Source: an uncultured Lachnospiraceae bacterium
GTDB taxonomy: Bacteria; Bacillota; Clostridia; Lachnospirales; Lachnospiraceae
Length of the DNA stretch: 64,000 nt
Direction of reading: 5' to 3'
Assembly: GCA_902793335.1 (NCBI GenBank)
Contig: CADBCZ010000016.1
Coordinates: 1 to 64,000, forward strand
The position numbers and the translations under genes are program-made. Positions within the stretch are counted from its first letter, which is position 1; each line of letters begins with the position of its first letter. This document shows, in pieces, positions 55,148-63,393 of this stretch. Below the pieces are notes generated by a model. The model saw nothing but the letters and a program-made list of their open reading frames with translations, did not search any database and had not been told where the DNA came from.

Positions 55148-56281
55148 TTACAAAGCTCTTTTCTTGCGTTTAATATCCTCTAATGCTTCCTCCTGCTGTT
55201 TCATAAGAAGCTGTAACTCCTTCTTTTTCTGCTTGAGAGGTACAACATCATTTCTGAAACAATACTCAGCAACAAGCTCACTCTCTTTTTCAACAAGATA
55301 ACGTATTACAGGACCTCTACAGGCACGCTCTATGGCAAATACTGCATATAAACTAACTATCAGACACGTAAGTCCATAGATATATCCAACAAACCCTGGA
55401 ATGAAAGCTTGAACAAAAGCAGCACATATAAATGCAACAGCAAAAATGGATATTCTCTTTTTGGCCATCTGCATTTCCACATCAATATTAGCTATATCTT
55501 TCTCAATCGTAGTCAACTTGAAATCAAGATCTTTCATTATCATCAAAATATAGTTCTGCTCTTTTGTATAATACTCATCAAGCTCTCTTATATCTGTTAT
55601 GAAGTCATCTTCCTCTTTTAAGGAAAGAGATACACCTCCTGACTTAGCAGCCATCTTCTCATTTTCTGTCTCGCTACTATCTGCTTCTTTGGTAACATTT
55701 TGCTTCTTAAGTGTCTCTTCCTGTTTTATCTTTTCATCGATAATTTCCTGTTGTCTCAGCTCAAGATTATGAATCTCATTATCATATACAAGTATTTGTT
55801 CCTTAAGATTATCCAGCTTCGCTTTGGTTCTTATCCTGTCATCCTGAAATGTTTTAATATCATATTTCTCTGCCAAACGCATAGCCTTATCGGGATTTCT
55901 GCTGTATATGAAACGTATCGCCATTTCAGATTCTTCTTTACCCAATTTATATAAGTATTTAATTGATAATATAATAAATAAGCCACTTCCGAGCAACAAA
56001 ACACCATAGAAACCATCTTGCCTATTTGTACTATAATCCATAAAGAATTCAACCCACAAAACTACACAGAAGACAAATACCAAAAACAATCCAATAATCA
56101 ACGGAAGATTGGCTCTTATCCTTGCTTTGATCATATTCTCACGCTTTGGAATATATTTCTGATGAAACTCCTCACTTGACAACTGCAGTTCTAACTGTTG
56201 CTTCTTACTCTTAAGTTCATATATCTGTTCTGATACCTGTAACAATTCTGATTTCTGATATCCGTACTGTCCTATCTCCAC
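55148..56281 (-). CDS. Coiled-coil membrane protein, unknown
   Basis: A 377-residue protein with an N-terminal coiled coil (about 8-50), two helices (about 58-78 and 90-108), a long charged central coiled coil (about 130-255), two more helices (about 280-320) and a C-terminal coiled coil (about 335-375). The ends are rich in K, E and Q. The start is a GTG at 56281 with AGGAG seven bases upstream. It is inserted between trmD and rplS, which are usually neighbours. I do not recognise a family. Confidence 0.65.
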   Translation of the reverse strand: MEIGQYGYQKSELLQVSEQIYELKSKKQQLELQLSSEEFHQKYIPKRENMIKARIRANLPLIIGLFLVFVFCVVLWVEFFMDYSTNRQDGFYGVLLLGSGLFIILSIKYLYKLGKEESEMAIRFIYSRNPDKAMRLAEKYDIKTFQDDRIRTKAKLDNLKEQILVYDNEIHNLELRQQEIIDEKIKQEETLKKQNVTKEADSSETENEKMAAKSGGVSLSLKEEDDFITDIRELDEYYTKEQNYILMIMKDLDFKLTTIEKDIANIDVEMQMAKKRISIFAVAFICAAFVQAFIPGFVGYIYGLTCLIVSLYAVFAIERACRGPVIRYLVEKESELVAEYCFRNDVVPLKQKKKELQLLMKQQEEALEDIKRKKRAL

Positions 56282-56329
56282 AACTATTCTCCTGAAATCT
56301 TTTTATCAACTAACTATTGTCATCTCGAC

Positions 56330-57154
56330 TCATTTTTTCAAATTGCCTGACAACTTGCTATTATCCTTCACATATTTCTCCCAGAGATCGGGACGTCTCT
56401 CCTTAGTTCTCTCAACAGACTGCTCATGACGCCATTTATCAATATTTTTGTGATGTCCGGAAAGAAGGACATCCGGCACCTTTCTGCCCATATATTCATA
56501 AGGTCTGGTATATTGCGGATATTCTAACAGATTTTCACTAAATGATTCAAATTCGGAACTGATGTCATTTCCAAGCACTCCCGGAACAAGTCTTGATATT
56601 GCATCTATCATCACCATAGCAGGAAGTTCTCCGCCGGTAAGCACATAATCCCCGATAGACATATTGTCGGTAACGATCATTTCCAATACTCTCTCATCTA
56701 TTCCTTCATAATGTCCACACAAGAATATAAGGTCTTCTTCCTTTGACAATTCCCTTGCTATATTCTGATTGAACACCTTGCCCTGTGGTGTCATATATAC
56801 AACACGCGGTTTCTTCGTATTACCAATTTCACTATTATTCGTAATACTATCACAACTTGTTATATATTCATCAATCCCTGTACTTTCTACGCTTGTTATA
56901 CCATCTCTCTGTCTTGAATTAATCGACTCAACAACATACTCATACGCCCTGTAAACCGGATCAGGCTGCATAACCATACCTGCACCACCACCATATGGAT
57001 AATCATCTACATGTCCATGTTTTTCCGTAGTAAAATCTCTTATATTAACAGCATTTACTGTGATAGCACCCTTTTCCATCGCTCTTCCGGTAATCGAAGT
57101 CGATAATCCATCTACTATCATTTCCGGAAACAATGTCAATATATGAAAATTCAT
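56330..57154 (-). CDS. trmD: tRNA (guanine-37-N1)-methyltransferase
   Basis: SAM-dependent knotted (SPOUT) methyltransferase making m1G37, which prevents frameshifting. The opening is [13 protein letters not shown]. The SAM-binding knot reads [35 protein letters not shown]. Length is 274 residues, about 30 more than usual, because of a serine/asparagine-rich insert (about 88-118) before [12 protein letters not shown] at 57154 has GGAGAG four bases upstream. Follows rimM by 24 bp. Confidence 0.96.
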   Translation of the reverse strand: MNFHILTLFPEMIVDGLSTSITGRAMEKGAITVNAVNIRDFTTEKHGHVDDYPYGGGAGMVMQPDPVYRAYEYVVESINSRQRDGITSVESTGIDEYITSCDSITNNSEIGNTKKPRVVYMTPQGKVFNQNIARELSKEEDLIFLCGHYEGIDERVLEMIVTDNMSIGDYVLTGGELPAMVMIDAISRLVPGVLGNDISSEFESFSENLLEYPQYTRPYEYMGRKVPDVLLSGHHKNIDKWRHEQSVERTKERRPDLWEKYVKDNSKLSGNLKK

Positions 57155-57178
57155 AATTCTCTCCAATTCTATTCAATA

Positions 57179-57688
57179 TCACTCATCAAGTACTTTTAAT
57201 AAATGAACCTTCATAACACGTTCATTCATATTTACGTCAAGAATACAATCCCTGATTGCCGGAATAAGCAGTTCATCTCCCTGTTCATTCTTAACGACAT
57301 ATACATCGTTAGCTCCTGTTTCTATTACATCAACAAGTTCTCCCAATGTTTTACCATCCTCATCAACTACTGACATACCCAAAAGATCAGCAACAAAATA
57401 TTCATCTTTTTCCAAGGTTACAGCATGCTCCCTGTCAACTAATATCTTGCACTGTCTTAATTTTTCAACACTATTCATATCATTAAAATCCTCAAAACCG
57501 AGAATTACCATATTCTTAAAAAACTTGCAACTTCTAACCTTTGCAGGCATAAGCTCATTCTTATACTCTATAAAACAATCCTTTAATATCTTGAATCTTT
57601 TATTATCATCTGTTGTCGGAAACACCTTTACCTCACCTTTAACTCCATGTGGTGACGTAATTATTCCAACCTGAAACATATCTTCCAT
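57179..57688 (-). CDS. rimM: Ribosome maturation factor RimM
   Basis: A 169-residue protein assisting 30S head assembly by binding S19. The N-terminal RimM domain begins FQVGIITSPHGVKGEVKVFP, and the PRC-barrel domain reads DEYFVADLLGMSVVDEDGK. The ATG at 57688 has GAGAGG eight bases upstream; a TTG directly before it is less likely. It is separated from khpA by the 212-bp palindrome. Confidence 0.95.
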   Translation of the reverse strand: MEDMFQVGIITSPHGVKGEVKVFPTTDDNKRFKILKDCFIEYKNELMPAKVRSCKFFKNMVILGFEDFNDMNSVEKLRQCKILVDREHAVTLEKDEYFVADLLGMSVVDEDGKTLGELVDVIETGANDVYVVKNEQGDELLIPAIRDCILDVNMNERVMKVHLLKVLDE

Positions 57689-57730
57689 CAATCTATCCTC
57701 TCCCTCTCATCTATATCTCTTATTCCTTAG

Positions 57731-57942
57731 TGGACATTAAACAGTTTGCTATAAAAAACAACCCCAGAATATGATCTCCTGATTTTTGAATAGACCCTTT
57801 GCAACCGCCAGTACTTAACGAACAAACATGTTTGTGAGTTTAGTACTGTTGCGCTTGCGACGGAGCGAAAGCGCGTCTTTTCAAAAAACAGGAAACCATA
57901 TTCTGGGGATTAAGACATCAAAAGCAAACTATTTAATGTCCA
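57731..57942. repeat. 212-bp imperfect palindrome between khpA and rimM
   Basis: The outer arms TGGACATTAAACAGTTTGCT (57731-57750) and its inverted match near 57923-57942 agree at 19 of 20 positions. The right arm includes the last codons and stop of khpA. Further in, CCCCAGAATATG pairs perfectly with CATATTCTGGGG, and TCCTGATTTTTGAA with a close match. The centre is GTACTTAACGAACAAACATG and its near mirror. The operon RNA would fold into a hairpin of over 200 bases. The core matches bases 1-40 and in part 11181-11193. Confidence 0.75.
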
Positions 57943-58156
57943 CAATTACCTTCTTATCACCTTTCGAGGCAGCAGCCTTAACAACTGTTCGAATTGACTT
58001 GGCAATTCTTCCCTGCTTACCGATTACCTTGCCCATGTCCTCTTGGGCAACTTTGAGTTCTACATAAACGGTGTCATCTTTCGTAGTCTCGATGACCTCC
58101 ACAGCCTCAGGATGATCAACTAGGGATTTTGCAATAACTTCAACTAATTCCTTCAT
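57929..58156 (-). CDS. khpA: KH-domain RNA-binding protein
   Basis: A 75-residue KH protein (YlqC/KhpA). The KH core has VIGKQGRIAKSIRTVVKAAA with the GxxG loop as GKQG. KhpA works with KhpB/EloR in Gram-positive bacteria to control RNAs for cell elongation. It follows rpsP by 20 bp, the usual order. The 3' end is part of the long palindrome. Confidence 0.95.
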   Translation of the reverse strand: MKELVEVIAKSLVDHPEAVEVIETTKDDTVYVELKVAQEDMGKVIGKQGRIAKSIRTVVKAAASKGDKKVIVDIK

Positions 58157-58176
58157 CTACGAATTCCTCCCAAGTC

Positions 58177-58419
58177 TTACTTCTCGATTCCTGCCTGCTT
58201 TAAAAGCTTAGCTACAGTCTCGGTAGGCTGTGCACCGTTAGCAAGCCACTTCTTAGCAGCCTCAGCGTCGATCTTGATTACGCTTGGCTCCTGATTAGGA
58301 TCATAAGTTCCAATCTCGTCGATGAATCTACCATCTCTAGGAGAACGTGCATCTGCGATTACTACTCTATAAAAAGGATGTCTCTTATATCCCATTCTCT
58401 TTAATCTCATCTTTACCAT
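58177..58419 (-). CDS. rpsP: 30S ribosomal protein S16
   Basis: An 80-residue protein with the family pattern [39 protein letters not shown] and [23 protein letters not shown] precedes the start. Located between ffh and khpA. Confidence 0.98.
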   Translation of the reverse strand: MVKMRLKRMGYKRHPFYRVVIADARSPRDGRFIDEIGTYDPNQEPSVIKIDAEAAKKWLANGAQPTETVAKLLKQAGIEK

Positions 58420-58512
58420 TACAATTTCACCTCCTTCATAATCTGCACTAATGTGCTGCTAAATATATGTGTAACACCAAAAATCTTACGATATGGTTCT
58501 TACATCCTTTAC

Positions 58513-59853
58513 TCAAAAACCAAAAGGCATACGGAAACGACCCTTTCTCTTGCCGCCCATCAGTCCACCCATCTGCTTCATCATCTTACGCATCTGCTCA
58601 AACTGCTTAAGCAATCGGTTGACCTCACTGATATCAACTCCTGCACCGTTGGCAATTCTGCGTTTGCGACTCGGATTGATAATATCCGGGTTACTTCTCT
58701 CTTCCGGAGTCATTGACAAAATGATCGACTTAGGTCTGTTCATCTGTTTCTCATCTATCTCAACATTTCTTAACTGATTACCCATTCCGGGAAGCAAAGA
58801 CAACATATCCTGAATGCCGCCCATCTTCTCCATCTGCGCCATACTATCCAAGAAATCATTAAAGTCGAACGAAGCCTTCTTGAATTTCTGCTCCATCTCC
58901 TTGGCTTTCTCTTCATCTATCGCAGTCTGAGCCTTCTCTATAAGTGACTCAACATCACCCATGCCAAGTATTCGACTTGCCATTCTCGATGGATAGAACT
59001 GTTCAAGATCTGACAATTTCTCACCCATACCTGCATAGTAGATTGGCTTTCCGGTAACTGCACGTATCGAAAGCGCTGCACCACCTCTTGTATCACCATC
59101 TAACTTGGTAAGGATCACACCGTCAATTCCAACCTGTTCATTGAAGCTTGATGCAACATTTACCGCATCCTGACCGGTCATAGCATCTACTGTCAAAATG
59201 GTATATGTAACTGCAACATTTTCCTTGATGGCCTTAAGCTCATCCATCATTCCTTCGTCAACATGCAGACGACCTGCTGTATCGAGGAATACTATTCTTA
59301 TATTATTCTTAGCCGCATGCTCTATAGCTGCTTTGGCAATATCCACAGGTGAATTCTGATCACCCATCGTAAATACAGGAACTCCCTGTTTCTCACCATT
59401 AATCTGCAACTGCTTAATAGCAGCAGGTCTGTATACGTCACATGCAGTAAGTAAACAACTCTTACCTTTTTCTTTATATTTACCGGCAAGCTTTGCAACG
59501 GTTGTCGTCTTACCTGCACCCTGAAGTCCACACATCATAATAACGGTAACTTCATTAGAAGGAAGAAGCTTAATCTCCTCTGTCTCAGAGCCCATAAGCT
59601 TATCCATCTCTTCCTTAACGATCTTAATTACCATCTGACCGGGGTTAAGACCTTTAAGAACATCTTCACCGACAGCTCTCTCACTTACGGCATTGATGAA
59701 CTGCTTAACAACCTTAAAGTTAACATCTGCCTCAAGAAGTGCACGCTTGACATCCTTCATTGCCTCTTTAACATCTGCCTCTGTAAGTGTTCCCTTGCTT
59801 CTTAACTTTTTAAAAGTACCCTGTAATTTATCCGATATACTTTCAAATGCCAT
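58513..59853 (-). CDS. ffh: Signal recognition particle protein Ffh (SRP54)
   Basis: GTPase subunit of the signal recognition particle, 446 residues. The N domain is followed by the G domain: MCGLQGAGKTTTVAKLA, VFLDTAGRLHVDE, ILTKLDGDTRGGAALS. The C-terminal methionine-rich M domain (from about 330) carries the RNA-binding SRKRRIANGAGVDISEVN and ends with GGLMGGKRKGRFRMPFGF. GGAGG precedes the start. It follows the ylxM gene by 51 bp. Confidence 0.98.
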   Translation of the reverse strand: MAFESISDKLQGTFKKLRSKGTLTEADVKEAMKDVKRALLEADVNFKVVKQFINAVSERAVGEDVLKGLNPGQMVIKIVKEEMDKLMGSETEEIKLLPSNEVTVIMMCGLQGAGKTTTVAKLAGKYKEKGKSCLLTACDVYRPAAIKQLQINGEKQGVPVFTMGDQNSPVDIAKAAIEHAAKNNIRIVFLDTAGRLHVDEGMMDELKAIKENVAVTYTILTVDAMTGQDAVNVASSFNEQVGIDGVILTKLDGDTRGGAALSIRAVTGKPIYYAGMGEKLSDLEQFYPSRMASRILGMGDVESLIEKAQTAIDEEKAKEMEQKFKKASFDFNDFLDSMAQMEKMGGIQDMLSLLPGMGNQLRNVEIDEKQMNRPKSIILSMTPEERSNPDIINPSRKRRIANGAGVDISEVNRLLKQFEQMRKMMKQMGGLMGGKRKGRFRMPFGF

Positions 59854-59904
59854 ATGTTACCTCCAAGTAACTATCCAAACCAATCTAAAACCTACTAATC
59901 TATC

Positions 59905-60261
59905 TCAATAACTCTCATATATATCTTTCGATATCTTCTCTATCTCGCTAATCTTACTTCTTAACTTATCGTCATCAGTGCTTTTCATCAAATCTTCTGA
60001 AAGCTCGTGAATCCTGCTTATTCTCTCGTTAGTATCAAGGAATTTCTTAATCAACTTAAGCTTATTCTCATAATCTTCAAGAATACTATCGCACCTTTTC
60101 ACAAGATCAAATACCGCCTGTCTGCTTATTCCTGCATTAGCTCCTATCTCAGTATATGACAGATCGTCAATCACATGATCTGAATACACTTGTTTCTGGT
60201 GCTCTGTTAACAATTCTCCATAGAAATCATAAAGTAATGCGCGATAAACATTCTTTTCCAC
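59905..60261 (-). CDS. ylxM: YlxM/p13 family DNA-binding protein
   Basis: A 118-residue UPF0122 protein with a sigma-70 region 4-like helix-turn-helix (LTEHQKQVYSDHVIDDLSYT, EIGANAGISRQAVFDLVKRC). It is regularly paired with ffh and may modulate SRP in Firmicutes. I place the start at a GTG (60261; VEKNVYRALLYDFYG) with AAGGA about ten bases upstream, because the frame upstream to 60375 is cysteine-rich noise covering the promoter. First gene of the SRP-ribosome operon. Confidence 0.9.
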   Translation of the reverse strand: MEKNVYRALLYDFYGELLTEHQKQVYSDHVIDDLSYTEIGANAGISRQAVFDLVKRCDSILEDYENKLKLIKKFLDTNERISRIHELSEDLMKSTDDDKLRSKISEIEKISKDIYESY

Positions 60262-60309
60262 TAACAATCCATCCTTGTAAATATATTTTACTTTACAACA
60301 ACAAACGTA

Positions 60310-60338
60310 AGTATACATAAAAAAGGAACACCTGTCAA
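60310..60338 (-). promoter_or_regulatory. Promoter of the ylxM-ffh-rpsP operon
   Basis: A consensus TTGACA and TATACT lie 17 bases apart on the minus strand, about 50 bp upstream of the ylxM start. Confidence 0.85.
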
Positions 60339-60445
60339 GTAATTTTTTTTGACATAAGCAAAACACTCCCAACAAAATAATTTTGCTAAGAGTGCTTTGA
60401 TATCAGCTTATTAGTACTAAACTGAAGATTCATTATTCTGTTTTT

Positions 60446-60628
60446 CTAAAGTATTCCCAACTGGGGTTAAAAACGCTATTTCTTGCTCGTTACTACCGCA
60501 ACTCGCTGTCCCGCCCCTCACCCTCATCGACTGACATCAGCGTAGCTGAGAGGCGATTCGGGTTCGGGATGGTGGTAGGTTTTACTTTGGTTGACTTTGA
60601 TGAGAGGGGTTGTTGGTGCTAAAGTATT
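60446..60628. repeat. GC-rich element flanked by 10-bp direct repeats
   Basis: CTAAAGTATT occurs at 60446-60455 and 60619-60628. The 163 bp between are far richer in G+C than the flanks and contain partial inverted repeats (CTACC...GGTAG; GACTGACATCAG hairpin; ends CCCAAC and GTTGGTG). No frame or known RNA is recognised. It resembles the 11.1-kb element in layout but not in sequence. Confidence 0.5.
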
Positions 60629-60642
60629 GACAATCAATAAAA

Positions 60643-61218
60643 CTATTTTGTCAATCCTCTTTTTTGAAGTATCATTCTTTTTTCATCTAAAACATATAAA
60701 TAATCATAATCCTTATTTGTAGATACAACAATAAACAACTCATCCTGTACATAATACATATCATAAAAACATATAGCATTTGAATCCAAAGGAATAGTTA
60801 TACTTTTATTATCACCATGAATAAATATCTCATCAGAAAACATATAATATACATTATCGTTTAATTTTGATTTTAATACAATATCTGCCTTTTTTGATTC
60901 TTCATTATTGTTAATCACAATTGTTCCAGTATAAATCCCATCATCATATTTTTTTACAAAACCCTTTGATGGAAAATCGGGATATTTAATTTCCCATAAA
61001 CACCCACATACCATACACCTATACCATTTTGTTGCATAATATTCTTTATGTTCTTTATCATCTTCCCAAACATAATACGGTTTTAAAACTTGCTCTTCAA
61101 GATAAACACCAATTTTCACTTGCTCATCAAAAAAAAGTTTTATCTCATTAAATGAATTGACAGAATTAATATCTGTTTCATATCTATTACAACATTCACA
61201 TGTTAATGATGAAACCAT
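60643..61218 (-). CDS. Putative immunity protein with two cysteine clusters
   Basis: A 191-residue cytoplasmic protein. Cysteines occur as CECC near residue 7 and CMVCGC near residue 68, likely one zinc ribbon. The second half is beta-rich and acidic (DDGIYTGTIVINN, YYMFSDEIFIHGD, YYVQDELFIVVSTNKDYDYL). Its start overlaps the end of the toxin-domain fragment by 16 bases, the arrangement of a polymorphic-toxin C-terminal domain with its immunity gene. I do not know the immunity family. Base composition is more AT-rich than the housekeeping neighbours. Confidence 0.6.
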   Translation of the reverse strand: MVSSLTCECCNRYETDINSVNSFNEIKLFFDEQVKIGVYLEEQVLKPYYVWEDDKEHKEYYATKWYRCMVCGCLWEIKYPDFPSKGFVKKYDDGIYTGTIVINNNEESKKADIVLKSKLNDNVYYMFSDEIFIHGDNKSITIPLDSNAICFYDMYYVQDELFIVVSTNKDYDYLYVLDEKRMILQKRGLTK

Positions 61219-61598
61219 GATGCATCTAAGTCCTTTCTGTTTATAAAAATCTGATTTCCTCCACCTAATAGATTTCCTGCGCCACCATTTATTGTTTGTG
61301 GTGCAGCAACCCCTTCATAAATCGTTGTTCCTTTAGGTACAGTAACCAGTTCAACATTCGTGGCATTATTTCCCCAATCAGGATTAAGAGCCAAATCTAA
61401 TTGTGATTGCATAACTCCATTTTGAGGCGTTCTTGTCATATAAGGTCCAATTCTATTACTTTCTGATGAATATACTCTATAAAATGTTGTATCTTCAGTC
61501 AAAACCTTCCTTGTATATGTTGCACTTCTAAATGAATTTGCATCATTTATATCTAACGGTCCAGGATTTATTGGTGAAAACTTCGTCTCACTTCCACC
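61203..61598 (-). pseudogene. C-terminal toxin-domain fragment, 5' end lost at the IS110 junction
   Basis: An open frame without a proper start. It begins after an in-frame TAG at 61599-61601 and reads GGSETKFSPINPGPLDINDA, then FRSATYTRKVLTEDTTFYRV, IGPYMTRTP, LDLALNPDWGNNATNV, PKGTTIYEGVAAPQ and GGGNQIFINR. The PGPL...FRS.TYT..L..DTTFYRVY lead-in is what I recall from C-terminal domains of polymorphic toxins. The large N-terminal part is missing; the break coincides with the left edge of the IS element. A TTG at 61502 could start a 99-residue remnant. Catalytic type not determined. Confidence 0.65.
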
Positions 61599-61601
61599 CT
61601 A

Positions 61602-61887
61602 GTATGCTAAAGAGGTAGATCAGAATCATTCACATTGATTCATCTGCTGTCCTATTGGATAATCATTCTGTAATAGATAGAGGTGTACGTCTCCACCCTT
61701 GAAGCACTTCATTGACTTCGTCACAGTAAGACTGTTCCCTCTCTCTTTGCAGGATGTTACGTATTAGCTGGATGTTGGCAGTTTTTCTGTACTTCGTATA
61801 TCGAACTAGGTTGTAACCTCTAAGAGCAGCAGGATTCTATCTATTCAATTTTGTAACCCATCAACCTTACACGAAAGGCGGTACTAT
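61602..61887 (+). ncRNA. Candidate bridge-RNA region of the IS110 element
   Basis: These 286 bases upstream of the transposase have no gene. They hold several short self-complementary stretches. In IS110-group elements the left non-coding end encodes a structured bridge RNA whose loops pair with target and donor DNA. The position and length fit. I could not fold the RNA, so loops are not assigned. Confidence 0.45.
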
Positions 61888-63066
61888 ATGTATTATATCG
61901 GAATTGATATTGGCAAACAATACCACGAAGCATCTATCGTAGATTCTTCCGGAAATCTTATTTCCAAGTCTCTCAAGTTTTCTTCCAACCATAAAGGTGC
62001 TGACAAACTTATGGATTATATAAGTGAGCACATATCGGATGAAAACTATGTTGTTGGTATGGAAGCTACAGGTCATTACTGGTACACCATATATTCATAC
62101 CTTATTTCACGCGGAATAACTGTTTATGTCATTAATCCTTTACAGTCTGACAGTTTTAGAAATCTTTACATACGTCAAACAAAGAATGATTCCAAAGATT
62201 CATTTCTCATTGCTGAGGTAATACGTTTCGGTCAGTTTACTACAACAACACTTGCAAATGACAACTTATTGTCACTTCGACAACTGTGCAGATATAGAGC
62301 AAATGTGATTTCTGCGCGTACTGAAATAAAACTTCGCATCAATACAATCCTCGAGCAGATTTATCCTGAATACGAAAAGATATTCAATGATAAATACGGA
62401 AGCTCATCTCTTGCAATCCTCAAAAAATATCTCCTGCCAGAGAATATTGCCAAGGCTTCAATCGATGAGCTCCATGATATTTTGAAAGTAAACAGTCATA
62501 ACAGATTTTCAGCAGGCAAAGCCGGTGAACTGAAAGAATCTGCGATAAATACTTTCGGTATTAAAATAGCACAAAGCGCCTTCGCCTTTCAATTAAAACA
62601 GTTAATTGATCGATTAAAACTTCTTAATGATCAGATAACTGAGTTAGATAACGAAATATTATCCTACTACAACAAATTTGATTGTTATCTTCACACTATA
62701 CCAAGCTTAACACCTATATCTGCCGCATGTATACTAGCTGAGATTGGTGACATACACCGTTTCAAAAATTCATCAGCTCTTGTTGCCTATGCAGGCATTG
62801 ATCCGACAGTTCATCAATCCGGTGCATACTGCTCCACTCATAACCGTATGTCCAAACGTGGTTCATCCTATCTTAGGCATACACTCTTTCTTGCCGCCAG
62901 CTGTTGTGTTTTCCATGGTAGTGCCTTTAATGATTATTATCTGAAAAAGCGAGCCCGGGGAAAACATCATCTTGTAGCTATCGGTGCAGTTTCGAGAAAA
63001 CTGACAACTGTTGTATATGCAATACTTAAAAGCGGTAAGCCTTATGAGGATGTTAAGTTTGTGTAA
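61888..63066 (+). CDS. IS110-family transposase (DEDD recombinase)
   Basis: A 392-residue RNA-guided recombinase. The N-terminal RuvC-like domain shows the acidic tetrad D7 (YIGIDIGK), E59 (GMEATGHYWY), D101 and D104 (QTKNDSKDSF). The middle is a coiled coil. The C-terminal Transposase_20 domain contains IPSLTPISAACILAEIGD, AYAGIDP and the conserved serine region NRMSKRGSSYLRHTL. It appears full length and intact. AAAGGCGG precedes the ATG. It is on the plus strand, opposite to the toxin cassettes around it. Confidence 0.96.
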   Translation: MYYIGIDIGKQYHEASIVDSSGNLISKSLKFSSNHKGADKLMDYISEHISDENYVVGMEATGHYWYTIYSYLISRGITVYVINPLQSDSFRNLYIRQTKNDSKDSFLIAEVIRFGQFTTTTLANDNLLSLRQLCRYRANVISARTEIKLRINTILEQIYPEYEKIFNDKYGSSSLAILKKYLLPENIAKASIDELHDILKVNSHNRFSAGKAGELKESAINTFGIKIAQSAFAFQLKQLIDRLKLLNDQITELDNEILSYYNKFDCYLHTIPSLTPISAACILAEIGDIHRFKNSSALVAYAGIDPTVHQSGAYCSTHNRMSKRGSSYLRHTLFLAASCCVFHGSAFNDYYLKKRARGKHHLVAIGAVSRKLTTVVYAILKSGKPYEDVKFV

Positions 63067-63136
63067 TAATATTGTTAAAACCAAATGCCCATATGGCTCT
63101 TATTAAGCCTGCCTGTGGGAGGCTTAGTTATGTTGT

Positions 63137-63382
63137 CTAAGAATATTTTTTTACCACATCATCTATATCTTCTTTAGTAAAAAGATACTCTCCTGGTGCT
63201 AGCATTTCGTCTATGTTGGATATTTCCACTAGATAATGCCATGCTTCTACATCATCAATAATTATCCCTTCGTCATTCCTAATAAAATTAATTGCCCACG
63301 AACAGACATCTTCTCTATTCTTTTTACCATCTAAAAACAATTTTACATTTTGAGTTATTTCTTCCTTAGTTGGCTGTTTCAT
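63137..63382 (-). CDS. Small acidic protein, putative immunity partner
   Basis: An 81-residue acidic helical protein (MKQPTKEEITQNVKLFLDGK, CSWAINFIRNDEGIIIDDVE, FTKEDIDDVVKKYS). The pattern of a conserved tryptophan and an acidic end resembles small immunity proteins beside polymorphic toxins. The start at 63382 has AAAGGAG six bases upstream; the frame upstream overlaps the toxin gene. It directly follows the toxin-like gene at 63394, 11 bp away. Function inferred from context. Confidence 0.55.
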   Translation of the reverse strand: MKQPTKEEITQNVKLFLDGKKNREDVCSWAINFIRNDEGIIIDDVEAWHYLVEISNIDEMLAPGEYLFTKEDIDDVVKKYS

Positions 63383-63393
63383 GCTAATCTCCT

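Larger units (their letters stand above)
61599..63136 (+). mobile_element. IS110-family insertion element (approximate limits)
   Basis: One transposase gene with a long non-coding left flank (about 290 bp) and a short right flank (about 70 bp) with a hairpin AAGCCT/AGGCTT (63105-63125). No terminal inverted repeats are seen, as usual for IS110. The limits are set by the broken toxin frame on the left and the immunity-gene stop (63137) on the right; the exact ends cannot be fixed without another copy. Confidence 0.75.

Noticed and set aside
60262-60375. N-terminal extension of YlxM rich in cysteine and aromatic residues
   Set aside because: It covers a consensus promoter, and the family starts at the GTG-encoded VEKNVYRALL.
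60355-60400. Imperfect inverted repeat near AAGCAAAACACTC / GAGTGCTTTG as a terminator
   Set aside because: The stem has several mismatches and no T-tract in either direction.
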